DNA from: Chitinophagales bacterium
Lineage (GTDB): Bacteria; Bacteroidota; Bacteroidia; Chitinophagales; UBA10324
DNA: 64,000 nt
Direction: 5' to 3'
Assembly: GCA_025056305.1 (NCBI GenBank)
Contig: JANWWJ010000028.1
Span: 1-64,000 of the forward strand
The position numbers and the translations under genes are program-made. Under the pieces are notes generated by a model. It ran no database searches, was not told the DNA's origin, and saw only the letters and a program-made list of their open reading frames with translations. Within the stretch, counting starts at the first letter, position 1. Every line of letters starts with the position of its first letter. Shown piece after piece: positions 1-6,996 of this stretch.

Positions 1-569
1 CCACATTGACTTTGCACCTTTACCTCATAACTGGTTTGCGGCTGCAAGCCGGAAAGGGTATATGAATGGACACTGATGTCGCTGATGGTATTCCAAGAGG
101 AGCTCGCTTGCGGACGCCAATTCAAAGTAAATGTGCTTTCACCGCAAGGAACGGACCAGCCAATCGTGACTGACGTGGAGGTGACCGCTGATGCCATAAG
201 TTGCTGCGGCGAGGAACAAGCTAATGTCGTCGTGCTTAAGGCCGCAGAGAAAGCTCCCTTTTTCCCGTTGCTGCAGCGCGCGGCCACCTTGGCCTTGTAC
301 TTGGTTCCGGATGACAACCCGCTTAGCGTGTAAGCAGTGGTATTACCCACATCTATTTTCGTCCATGCAGACGATGTGCTCAGTTTGTACTTTAGCTCAT
401 ATCCACTGGCTCCGCTGACGGCATTCCAGGAATATCTAATGAAGCAACTCGTCACCTCATTTGCCGTAAATCCGCTCGGTGCGCTCAGGGCGCATTGCGC
501 ATAAACCTTCTTTTCATACGTCATTAATACCAGAAGGCTCGAGAAAAGAAAAATCGCTTTCATAAGCAT
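1..569 (-). CDS. Secreted fibronectin type III repeat protein (partial, C-terminus outside window)
   Basis: This reading frame is open from an ATG at 569 to the left window edge, so it is missing from the ORF track. The first residues (MLMKAIFLFSSLLVL...YAQC) form a signal peptide ending near the AQC site; an in-frame ATG at 563 is an equally good start. After it come two fibronectin type III modules, recognisable from the phrases 'WNAVSGASGYELKYK', 'YTLSGLSSGTKYKAKVAARC' and then 'YTLSGLQPQTSYEVKVQ'. The C-terminal part lies outside the window, so the total domain count and any T9SS sorting tail cannot be seen. Such Fn3 proteins are usually exported and surface-exposed in Bacteroidota; a catalytic domain could follow. 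The ORF track entries 76..333 and 224..418 on the plus strand are shadows of it. Confidence 0.8.
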   Translation of the reverse strand, partial: MLMKAIFLFSSLLVLMTYEKKVYAQCALSAPSGFTANEVTSCFIRYSWNAVSGASGYELKYKLSTSSAWTKIDVGNTTAYTLSGLSSGTKYKAKVAARCSNGKKGAFSAALSTTTLACSSPQQLMASAVTSTSVTIGWSVPCGESTFTLNWRPQASSSWNTISDISVHSYTLSGLQPQTSYEVKVQSQC

Positions 570-687
570 ATAGTAAGTTGTATTAAGTTTTTAGAATAAT
601 AAACAAACTTACGAAAATTAACCATAATCTACCAACTTTTTAATTTTTATTTCGCAAACATTTTTGATCTGAAAAATTTCAGTAGTT

Positions 688-1026
688 ATGTGCTATTACG
701 TCGTTCACGTCATCATTGAAAAGTCCCGTGCCGAAGAATGGCTGCATTGGATGCAGCAAGAGCATCTTCCGGAAGTGATGGCCACAGGGGCTTTTTCAGC
801 TTACCTTATTTTCCGCAAGTACTTACTTCCAAATGAAGCCTCATCGGATAATTGCCATTATGTGATCCAGTATCATTGTCTTTCGCGGCAACACCTGGAC
901 CGCTATTTGACGGAGCATGCGCCCTCCTTGCGCCGGAAACATGAAGAAAAGTTCAGGGGTGCATTCCAGGCAACTCGCGAACTGTGGCAAGCCATTGAAA
1001 AAAGCCAACAATGCGAAAGCAGCTAA
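688..1026 (+). CDS. DUF4286 family protein
   Basis: A 112-residue protein with the DUF4286 pattern as I know it: a start of the 'YVVHVIIEKSRAEEWLHWM' kind, then 'EHLPEVMATGAF', then 'YHCLSRQHLDRYLTEHAPSLRRKHEEKF'. The family consists of small ferredoxin-like-fold proteins common in Bacteroidota; no biochemical function is established to my knowledge. No signal peptide or membrane segment is seen, so it is probably cytoplasmic. It stands alone between the divergent Fn3 gene and the RDD gene 90 bp downstream. The start is the ATG at 688; no Shine-Dalgarno sequence precedes it. Confidence 0.8.
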   Translation: MCYYVVHVIIEKSRAEEWLHWMQQEHLPEVMATGAFSAYLIFRKYLLPNEASSDNCHYVIQYHCLSRQHLDRYLTEHAPSLRRKHEEKFRGAFQATRELWQAIEKSQQCESS

Positions 1027-1116
1027 ACAAGCAGCTTTTTAGGCTTCAGGGCCCGGCTGAATGCCTCGGTACTGCCGGTTTCCTTATCTTTTTGCCAAGA
1101 CAAGGAAAGCAAGTGT

Positions 1117-1704
1117 ATGTACTACCGCAGGCAGAATGAACTTCCTCAAGATAACAGCTTAGTGTTGGCATCGCCCGTTCGCCGCCTCGTGGCTTTTTTG
1201 ATTGATCTTTTTATTATCATTTTTTCTATTGTCCTCTTATTAGCCCTTCTACAAGCCTTGGGCGTTCCTGTACGTGCCCTGAAAATAGAGGGGATCACCC
1301 ATGTGAAAGTGGAGGGAGAAAACCTCAGCAATGCGGCTCAGATCCTTCTCAATTTGAGCATGGCCGTTTTCATCATCTTCTACTTCACGCTGTCGGTTTA
1401 CTTATTTGGCGGCCGCACCTTGGGCAAGTGGCTTATGCGCATTCGGGTAATATCACTCTATCATCACAGGATCAGCCTTTGGCATGCTTTAGAACGTACG
1501 TTCGGCTACGCTGCCTCCTGCTTGGAGCTGGGACTGGGCTTTTTGCAAATTCTTTGGAATCCCAATCGCATGGCATTACACGACAAGGTGGCCGGAACCA
1601 TTGTAATCGATGAACGTAGGAGCGGGTATGCTGTGCGTGGAGGATTGCCAACCGATGTCACTCCTGCACATACACCCGCTTCACCCGACGCGACACCCCC
1701 GTAA
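1117..1704 (+). CDS. RDD family integral membrane protein
   Basis: A 195-residue inner-membrane protein. The RDD signature is seen at residues 22-32 (RRLVAFLIDLF), leading into the first hydrophobic segment (about residues 27-50). A second segment follows at about residues 87-107 (NLSMAVFIIFYFTLSVYLF), and the conserved 'GGRTLGKWLMRIRVI' loop comes after it; the 'HDKVAGTIVI' motif closes the domain. RDD proteins are poorly understood; some are linked to ion transport. The last 30 residues are a Pro/Thr/Ala-rich tail unlike the family core, and their codons overlap the 3' end of the convergent murF-alr gene by 47 bp. The tail may be a late extension caused by loss of an earlier stop codon. Confidence 0.8.
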   Translation: MYYRRQNELPQDNSLVLASPVRRLVAFLIDLFIIIFSIVLLLALLQALGVPVRALKIEGITHVKVEGENLSNAAQILLNLSMAVFIIFYFTLSVYLFGGRTLGKWLMRIRVISLYHHRISLWHALERTFGYAASCLELGLGFLQILWNPNRMALHDKVAGTIVIDERRSGYAVRGGLPTDVTPAHTPASPDATPP

Positions 1705-4192
1705 GCACTTCATAAGGTATGGTGCCGGACCAGGCGGCCACTTCAGCCACCGTGGGGTCTTCTCCAAAAACGATCACAGCATCCCCTTCTTTGCAATCCG
1801 GCACAGCACTGACATCTATCATGGTCATGTCCATACAAATGTTGCCCACGATGGGGCAGCGGCGGCCACGAACCAGCATACTGCCTACCCCGTTGCCTAA
1901 GGATCGTTGCAGACCATCGGCATAACCGATGGCCACGGTGGCTATGGTCATATCGTCGCGCGCAACTGCCGCCCGTCCATATCCTACCGTTTGACCCTCA
2001 GAAATTTTTTTGATTTGTGAAATAGTCGTGCGCAATGTGCCTACCGGCCGCAGGCGCTGCTGCAAGCGACCTGTAGCATCATAGCCGTACAAGCCAATAC
2101 CCAGACGCACCATGTCAAAATGTGCTTCGGGGAAACGGATGATGCCGGCAGAATTCACCACATGACGGATTACCGGATAGCCCAAAGCCCGCTGGATGCG
2201 CTCACTCATCAATGAAAAACGGTGTATCTGGCTGAAGGAATAGTCGTCCATCGAAGGATCTTCACTGCCGGCCAAATGCGTAAACACCGAGCGTACCTTC
2301 AGATGGGTTGCCTGTGTTAAGAAATTCAACAGCTCATCCAGATCCTCTACAGCAATACCCAAGCGGTTCATTCCTGTTTCCAGCTCCAAATGCACAAAGG
2401 CAGGCTGCTCCTCGCTGCATCGGCTAGCGGCTGCTTGGCTAAACTGGCGCAGGACACGAAGACTATATAATTCCGGTTCCAAGCGGTAAGTCAGCAGCGC
2501 TTCAAAAGAGTGCGGCTCAGGATTCATCACCATGATGGGTAAACTGATGCCCTTTTGGCGTAGTTCTACCCCTTCATCGGCATAGGCTACGGCCAAATAA
2601 TCTACGTGCTGCATCTGTAACGCCTGCGCGATCTCATAGCTTCCACTGCCATAACTAAAGGCCTTGACCATGACCATGGTTTTCACCTGCGGGGCCAACA
2701 GCGACTGATAAACCGAAAGGTTGTGGAGCAAAGCATTTAGGTCAATGGTCAGCACGGTTTCGTGAATCTGTTGTTCCAGACGGCGAGCAATCCGTTCAAA
2801 GGCAAAAGGCCGGGCTCCCTTTAACAGGATGGCCTCGTGTCGAAACCAATCGGGTTGTAGGGCTTCCAAAAAAGCTTCGGTCGAAGGATAAAAACTTGTT
2901 TCCATCTGACCGTTTTGATCAAAGATGGCCTGTTGGCGCATCAACGCCGGTCCTATGCCGATGAACCGATGCACGTGATGTTGGTTTAACAACTGCTGCA
3001 CTGAAGCATACAACTCCCGTTCGTTGTGTCCGCTTTGCAAAATGTCGCTGAGGATTACCGTCTGCCGGCTGTGTTGCTTTTGTTGCGAAAGAAAATCCAA
3101 GGCTATAGAAAGCGAGTTGAGGTCTGAATTGTAGCTGTCGTTGATCAAGCTGCACTGGTTAATAGCTTCCTTGAGTTCCAAGCGCATGGCTACCCGCTGA
3201 AGCTCCGCCAGTCGTTCAGCAGCGCGGTGCGGATCCATGCCCAACCAGCGCAATACCATCCAACAATGAATGGCATTTTCTATTGAGGCATCGTCGGTGA
3301 ATGGGATGGTAAAGGAAAATGTTTCATCGAACTGCGCCAACGTAATGGTGGTGGTACTGGCCTGGCGATCTACCCGGCGTACGAAGACATCGGCATCGGC
3401 GTTTTCCCGACTCCAGCTAAAGGTGCGCAGACCGTCATAACTGCTGTCCGCCTTTTTGAGCTGATTTCGTGCCCCAACAATACATTCGGTGATATCCAGA
3501 TAATCGCGACAATAAATCAGTACTTCTGCATGAATAAAAAGACGGAGTTTTTCATTGATTTTTTGACGTAGGTTTAAAAACCCTTCGCTGTGAGCCTCAC
3601 CGATATTGGTAAACAGCCCGATGGTGGGTTGAATGATTCGGGCGAGGTTGGCCATTTCATCGGTCTGGGAAATACCCGCTTCAAAAATGGCCAGGTTGTG
3701 AAAGTCGTCCATCTGCCAAACGCTGAGCGGCACACCGATCTGGGAATTGTAGCTTTTAGGGCTACGCACAATAACGTAATCAGGCGACAACAACTGGAAC
3801 AACCACTCTTTAACTATGGTTTTGCCGTTGCTTCCTGTAATGCCGATAACTGGAATAGAAAACTGCTGGCGGTGGTAGGCAGCCAGGGTCTGTAAAGCAT
3901 TCAACGTGTCTTTAACAAGGAGCACCGATGCGTCTTTGAAAGGCACCTGATCGGCTTCAAGTACAGCGGCAGCGTCGGAAACAATAAAGTTGCGCACACC
4001 CTTATCATAAACCTCGCGGATATAGCTATGACCATCGCGGCGAGCACCGCGTATGGCAAAGAACAAGGACCGTTCGTGAAAGCCCGGCCTACGACTGTCG
4101 GTTACCAAATACTGAACCGGTGGTGTCTCGGCCTGCTGCAAAAACCGACCGCGCACTACACGGGCAATCTGTTCCATGGAATACGCGCGCAT
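1658..4192 (-). CDS. murF-alr: Bifunctional UDP-MurNAc-tripeptide:D-Ala-D-Ala ligase / alanine racemase
   Basis: A fusion of two peptidoglycan precursor enzymes, as is usual in Bacteroidota. The N-terminal half is MurF, which adds D-Ala-D-Ala to the UDP-MurNAc tripeptide. It carries the Mur ligase P-loop 'GITGSNGKT' about 120 residues in and 'NDSYNSDLNSL' in the C-terminal Mur domain. The second half is a fold-III PLP alanine racemase supplying D-alanine, with the PLP-lysine motif 'VMVKAFSYGSG' and the 'GYGRAAVARDDMTIATVAIGYADG' block around the second catalytic tyrosine. The track ORF starts at an ATG at 4294, but its first 34 residues do not resemble a MurF N-terminus. I prefer the ATG at 4192, because a consensus -7 element lies 21 bp before it and homologues begin with a similar 'xYSMEQIA' stretch. 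It follows trhO on the same strand. Confidence 0.93.
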   Translation of the reverse strand: MRAYSMEQIARVVRGRFLQQAETPPVQYLVTDSRRPGFHERSLFFAIRGARRDGHSYIREVYDKGVRNFIVSDAAAVLEADQVPFKDASVLLVKDTLNALQTLAAYHRQQFSIPVIGITGSNGKTIVKEWLFQLLSPDYVIVRSPKSYNSQIGVPLSVWQMDDFHNLAIFEAGISQTDEMANLARIIQPTIGLFTNIGEAHSEGFLNLRQKINEKLRLFIHAEVLIYCRDYLDITECIVGARNQLKKADSSYDGLRTFSWSRENADADVFVRRVDRQASTTTITLAQFDETFSFTIPFTDDASIENAIHCWMVLRWLGMDPHRAAERLAELQRVAMRLELKEAINQCSLINDSYNSDLNSLSIALDFLSQQKQHSRQTVILSDILQSGHNERELYASVQQLLNQHHVHRFIGIGPALMRQQAIFDQNGQMETSFYPSTEAFLEALQPDWFRHEAILLKGARPFAFERIARRLEQQIHETVLTIDLNALLHNLSVYQSLLAPQVKTMVMVKAFSYGSGSYEIAQALQMQHVDYLAVAYADEGVELRQKGISLPIMVMNPEPHSFEALLTYRLEPELYSLRVLRQFSQAAASRCSEEQPAFVHLELETGMNRLGIAVEDLDELLNFLTQATHLKVRSVFTHLAGSEDPSMDDYSFSQIHRFSLMSERIQRALGYPVIRHVVNSAGIIRFPEAHFDMVRLGIGLYGYDATGRLQQRLRPVGTLRTTISQIKKISEGQTVGYGRAAVARDDMTIATVAIGYADGLQRSLGNGVGSMLVRGRRCPIVGNICMDMTMIDVSAVPDCKEGDAVIVFGEDPTVAEVAAWSGTIPYEVLTGVSRRVKRVYVQE

Positions 4193-4212
4193 GGCGGCTG
4201 CGGGTCTGCCCG

Positions 4213-4220
4213 CAAAAATA
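4213..4220 (-). promoter_or_regulatory. Putative -7 promoter element for murF-alr
   Basis: The minus strand reads TATTTTTG, a perfect match to the Bacteroidota -7 consensus TAnnTTTG. It lies 20 nt before the ATG at 4192 and inside the longer track ORF, which supports the shorter start. No clear -33 TTTG was found, so the call rests on one element. Confidence 0.4.
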
Positions 4221-4345
4221 GACCGAGCCCTTCCATGACCTGCTTGGGCCTTCGGAAAAGGACGGGGCGCCTCGAGCATGGGTGATGATCGCATGCTCCT
4301 GCCAACGCCAAAAACTGCATGAACGTATGTCGGCAGTGAACGGAC

Positions 4346-5275
4346 TTAAAAATGCGGTGCGTTTATCACAGCTTTTTTATGATAAAAGCCCGTTCCGTCG
4401 TAGCGCCGTTTTTTAGGATGATGCCGACAAGCATTGTTGCAGCAACCTTCCATTATTTCGCTGCAAGACGCACAACAGATGAAGTGACGGTTGCACACTT
4501 CATTGGCGCAATTGATGTAACGGGCCGATGGCGTGCCACACATGGCACAATGCGAAATAAGGGTCGGATTAACGCTGTTGACATCGACGGTAATGCGATG
4601 GTCGAACACGTAGCATTTTCCATCAAAATCTTTGCCGCCGACCTGTTTTCCGTATTCGATGATGCCGCCATGCAGCTGATACACCTGTTCAAATCCTTTG
4701 CTCCGCAGGAATGCCGTCGCCTTTTCGCAGCGAATGCCACCGGTACAGTAAGCCACGATTCGGCGATGCTTATACGGTTCTAACAAGGGCAAGCATTCCG
4801 GTACCTGGCGAAACCGATCGATGGGCAAGACAACGGCATTTCGAAATCGCCCTACCTCCCATTCAACCCGATTCCGAAAATCCACCACGACGACGTCGGG
4901 TTCGTCTTTCATCTGCACAAACTCGTGAGGCTCTATGTAAGTACCTCGCATGTTTTCTACATCAATACTAGACACCCCGAAATGGACAATTTCCTTGCGG
5001 TAGCGAACCTGCAGCTTTTCGAACGTATGTCCGTCGCAGACATCTATCTTGAACGGCATGTCGGCAAACCGCTCGTCGGCGTGCAGGTGATTCCGGTAAT
5101 GCCGCATTTGTTCTGCGGTGCCGCTGACCGTGCCATTGATGCCTTCGTCGGCAATGAGCACGCGGCCCCGTATGCCCAGCTGACGGCAGAAATCCAAATG
5201 TTCGGCGGTAAAGGCAGGCGCATCCGCAATAGGCACATACTTGTAAAACAGCAACGTCTCGTAACCGGGCATCAT
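4346..5275 (-). CDS. trhO: tRNA uridine(34) hydroxylase, rhodanese family
   Basis: TrhO (YceA) makes 5-hydroxyuridine at the wobble position of tRNAs, a step to cmo5U/mo5U. The protein starts MMPGYETLLFYKYV, has the N-terminal acylphosphatase-like region with 'GRVLIADEGINGTVSG', then a rhodanese domain with 'VVDFRNRVEWEVGRF' and the active loop 'YCTGGIRCEKATAFL'. It ends in a cysteine-rich C-terminal segment (CAMCG, CNRHFICCASC, CCNNAC) typical of the longer members of the family and probably metal-binding. The track ORF begins 82 residues earlier, but that part lies antisense to the divergent HAD gene. Tandem ATGs at 5275 and 5272 lie 3 nt after a consensus -7 element, so one of them is the start and the mRNA may be leaderless. 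Confidence 0.93.
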   Translation of the reverse strand: MMPGYETLLFYKYVPIADAPAFTAEHLDFCRQLGIRGRVLIADEGINGTVSGTAEQMRHYRNHLHADERFADMPFKIDVCDGHTFEKLQVRYRKEIVHFGVSSIDVENMRGTYIEPHEFVQMKDEPDVVVVDFRNRVEWEVGRFRNAVVLPIDRFRQVPECLPLLEPYKHRRIVAYCTGGIRCEKATAFLRSKGFEQVYQLHGGIIEYGKQVGGKDFDGKCYVFDHRITVDVNSVNPTLISHCAMCGTPSARYINCANEVCNRHFICCASCSEIMEGCCNNACRHHPKKRRYDGTGFYHKKAVINAPHF

Positions 5276-5278
5276 GCG

Positions 5279-5286
5279 CAAAGATA
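5279..5286 (-). promoter_or_regulatory. Putative -7 element of trhO, 3 nt from the start codon
   Basis: The minus strand reads TATCTTTG followed by CGC and then ATGATG. This matches TAnnTTTG exactly. With transcription usually starting a few bases after this element, the first transcribed base would fall on or beside the start codon. It faces away from a similar element of the divergent gene 45 bp away. Confidence 0.5.
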
Positions 5287-5330
5287 ACCCACCCCTGGGG
5301 GCCGGGTCGTCATCGAACACGGGGCTTCTG

Positions 5331-5338
5331 TAGCTTTG
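5331..5338 (+). promoter_or_regulatory. Putative -7 element of the HAD gene, 4 nt from the start codon
   Basis: The sequence TAGCTTTG is an exact TAnnTTTG match and is followed by CCCC and the ATG at 5343. No convincing -33 TTTG is present upstream. The placement suggests a leaderless transcript, mirroring the divergent trhO promoter. Confidence 0.5.
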
Positions 5339-5342
5339 CCCC

Positions 5343-5765
5343 ATGGAAATACCGCTGATTCCTGTCGTCGATGCGCAAGGACGCCCCTGCAGCCCGATAT
5401 TGCCCGAGGGCAAGAAAAATTTCCTGATCGATATTGACGGAACCATTACCGAAGACATTCCCAATGAACAGCCGGAGCGCATGCGTACCTGCTTGCCCTT
5501 TCCGGATGCCGTAGCTACCATTCGTCGTTGGTATCAAGAAGGGCATGTTATCTATTTTTTTACCTCGCGGACGGAAGAGCTGCGTGCGCTTACCGAAGCC
5601 TGGCTGCAGCAACACGGCATTCCATACCACGGAATCATTTTTGGCAAGCCCCGAGGAGGCAACTACCATTGGATCGACAACCACATCGTGCGTGCCACCC
5701 GCTTTAAGGGTAAGTTCGGACCCTTTATCCGAAAAGAACATATAATAGAAGTTTTTGAAGAATAA
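5343..5765 (+). CDS. HAD-like phosphatase family protein (often labelled phosphoheptose isomerase)
   Basis: A 140-residue HAD-type protein. Motif I is 'FLIDIDGTITED' (nucleophile and acid-base Asp at about residues 30 and 32), motif II 'FFTSRTEE' near 72-79, motif III lysine in 'IIFGKPRGGNY' and the motif IV acid in 'HWIDNHIV'. All four HAD motifs are present with little cap, so it should be an active small-molecule phosphatase or phosphotransferase in the cytoplasm. From memory, Bacteroidota homologues are often named phosphoheptose isomerase by automatic pipelines; no SIS-domain sequence is seen, so I do not follow that name. The substrate is unknown. Its 3' end overlaps the next gene by 11 bp, so the two are probably co-transcribed. 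Confidence 0.78.
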   Translation: MEIPLIPVVDAQGRPCSPILPEGKKNFLIDIDGTITEDIPNEQPERMRTCLPFPDAVATIRRWYQEGHVIYFFTSRTEELRALTEAWLQQHGIPYHGIIFGKPRGGNYHWIDNHIVRATRFKGKFGPFIRKEHIIEVFEE

Positions 5766-6132
5766 GATCCGCATTCCGCTGTTGGTGGACACATCTGCGA
5801 ACCCCTCAGCCCTGAATCAATACGACACGGTGGCCGAAGCGTTACAGGCTGCGCGGCAAAGGCAATATACCGTCCCTTTTTCATTCCGCAACGGCATGCT
5901 GGTCAGCGAAAGCAGCGGTCAGTTTTATGATGCTACCCAGGTGTGCGTAGATGCCTTTCACCGCTGTGAAGGATATACCGACCCTTCCGATAGTGCCATC
6001 ATTTACTTCTTAAATACCACAACGGGTGAACGCGGTTGGCTGGTGGATGCCTATGGCCCCCAGGGAAATGCGGAACTGGCTGCCTTTATGGCTGCGGCCA
6101 TGGCTCAGCAAAGCCGGTCTATCAAATCCTGA
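5755..6132 (+). CDS. Small conserved Bacteroidota protein of unknown function
   Basis: A 125-residue soluble protein starting at a TTG codon inside the end of the HAD gene. Features that look family-like are 'YDTVAEALQAARQRQYT' near residues 22-38, 'CEGYTDPSDSAIIYFL' near 71-87 and 'RGWLVDAYG'. From memory, similar small proteins are often labelled 'phosphoribosylpyrophosphate synthetase', but no PRPP-binding motif or length match exists here, so that name would be misleading. The TTG start is chosen because the next ATG would remove the conserved N-terminal part. The last 28 bp overlap the convergent yjjG-like gene. Function cannot be given. Confidence 0.6.
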   Translation: MKNKIRIPLLVDTSANPSALNQYDTVAEALQAARQRQYTVPFSFRNGMLVSESSGQFYDATQVCVDAFHRCEGYTDPSDSAIIYFLNTTTGERGWLVDAYGPQGNAELAAFMAAAMAQQSRSIKS

Positions 6133-6800
6133 AGACTGTTGATGATGGGAACTTGGGGCGGCACGCTCACGGCAGCGTCGCGCACCAGCAAAATGCAGTC
6201 CATACCCACGGCCTGAGCCCCCATCCAATCGGCCTCTACACTGTCACCCACCATCAGGCTGTTGTCAGCCGAGGCACCGGTTAACTGAAAAGCATATTGG
6301 AAAATAGCAGGATCAGGCTTGCGGCTACCCGCCCGCTCGGCAGTGATCAAATGTTGGAAATAACCTGAAAGTCCACAACGCAACAGTTTGCGTTCCTGAA
6401 CCTGCTGAAAGCCATTAGTCAGTACATGCAAGGTAAAGTGCCGGCAAAGCTGACGTATTACCTCGCGCGCATGAGCAATGAGCTGCGTTTGTTCAGGCAA
6501 TAACTCCAAATACTGTTCGGCCAGCTCAGCCGTCAAAGACTCGTCGAGGCCAAAATCACGCAAGGTCTGTTGCCAGCGACCTATGCGCAAGGTGTGGGCG
6601 TCAATGCGCCCCCGACGGTACAGCTCCCAATACCGTTGGTTGTGGTGGTGATAGCATTCGACCAACCGGGAGGCTTGCTCGTCATGGGAAGCCAACTTAT
6701 ATTGTTGTACCAGATGCCATAAAACCTTCCGCGAGTTAGCTTCGAAATCCCACAGTGTTTCGTCCCAGTCGAAAAAGATATGGCGGTAACAGGAAGGCAT
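6105..6800 (-). CDS. yjjG: YjjG family noncanonical pyrimidine nucleotidase (HAD superfamily)
   Basis: A 231-residue HAD hydrolase of the YjjG type, which dephosphorylates (noncanonical) pyrimidine nucleoside monophosphates and so cleans the nucleotide pool. Motif I is 'FFDWDETLWDFEANS' (Asp11 and Asp13), motif II is 'LTNGFQQVQ', motif III lysine is in 'ERAGSRKPDPAIF' and motif IV is 'MVGDSVEADWMGAQAVGM'. A helical cap lies between motifs I and II. It is divergent from rho and convergent with the small protein gene, overlapping it by 28 bp. The ATG at 6800 is preceded by TACTTTCG and 7 nt, a near-consensus -7 element. Confidence 0.85.
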   Translation of the reverse strand: MPSCYRHIFFDWDETLWDFEANSRKVLWHLVQQYKLASHDEQASRLVECYHHHNQRYWELYRRGRIDAHTLRIGRWQQTLRDFGLDESLTAELAEQYLELLPEQTQLIAHAREVIRQLCRHFTLHVLTNGFQQVQERKLLRCGLSGYFQHLITAERAGSRKPDPAIFQYAFQLTGASADNSLMVGDSVEADWMGAQAVGMDCILLVRDAAVSVPPQVPIINSLQDLIDRLC

Positions 6801-6807
6801 CTTTTGG

Positions 6808-6815
6808 CGAAAGTA
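6808..6815 (-). promoter_or_regulatory. Putative -7 element of yjjG
   Basis: The minus strand reads TACTTTCG, one mismatch from TAnnTTTG, 7 nt before the ATG at 6800. The TTCG variant recurs before other starts in this window (truA, kbl, dxs, the GH13 gene). Confidence 0.3.
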
Positions 6816-6849
6816 TTTGGATTGGTCGTTACTTTGGCGCTATAGCTGT

Positions 6850-6880
6850 GTTGCAATTTTCAAAAATCAGCTTAACTTTG
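6850..6880 (+). promoter_or_regulatory. Probable promoter of rho with long leader
   Basis: TTG at 6851-6853 and an exact -7 element TAACTTTG at 6873-6880 are separated by 19 bp, the best two-element promoter of the Bacteroidota type in the window. Transcription would begin near 6885 and leave an untranslated leader of roughly 110 nt before the rho ATG at 6997. The leader has no obvious strong hairpin. In many bacteria rho limits its own synthesis through its leader; that is an inference here. Confidence 0.55.
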
Positions 6881-6996
6881 TGGTGAATTCTTCGACGCTT
6901 ATTGCCCTGAGGGGTCAGAAAAAAGAAGAATAATTCCAGTGTTTTAACAAAAAATCATAACGGCTTTTAGCCCTTTGTCCTTTAATCCAGTTTAAC

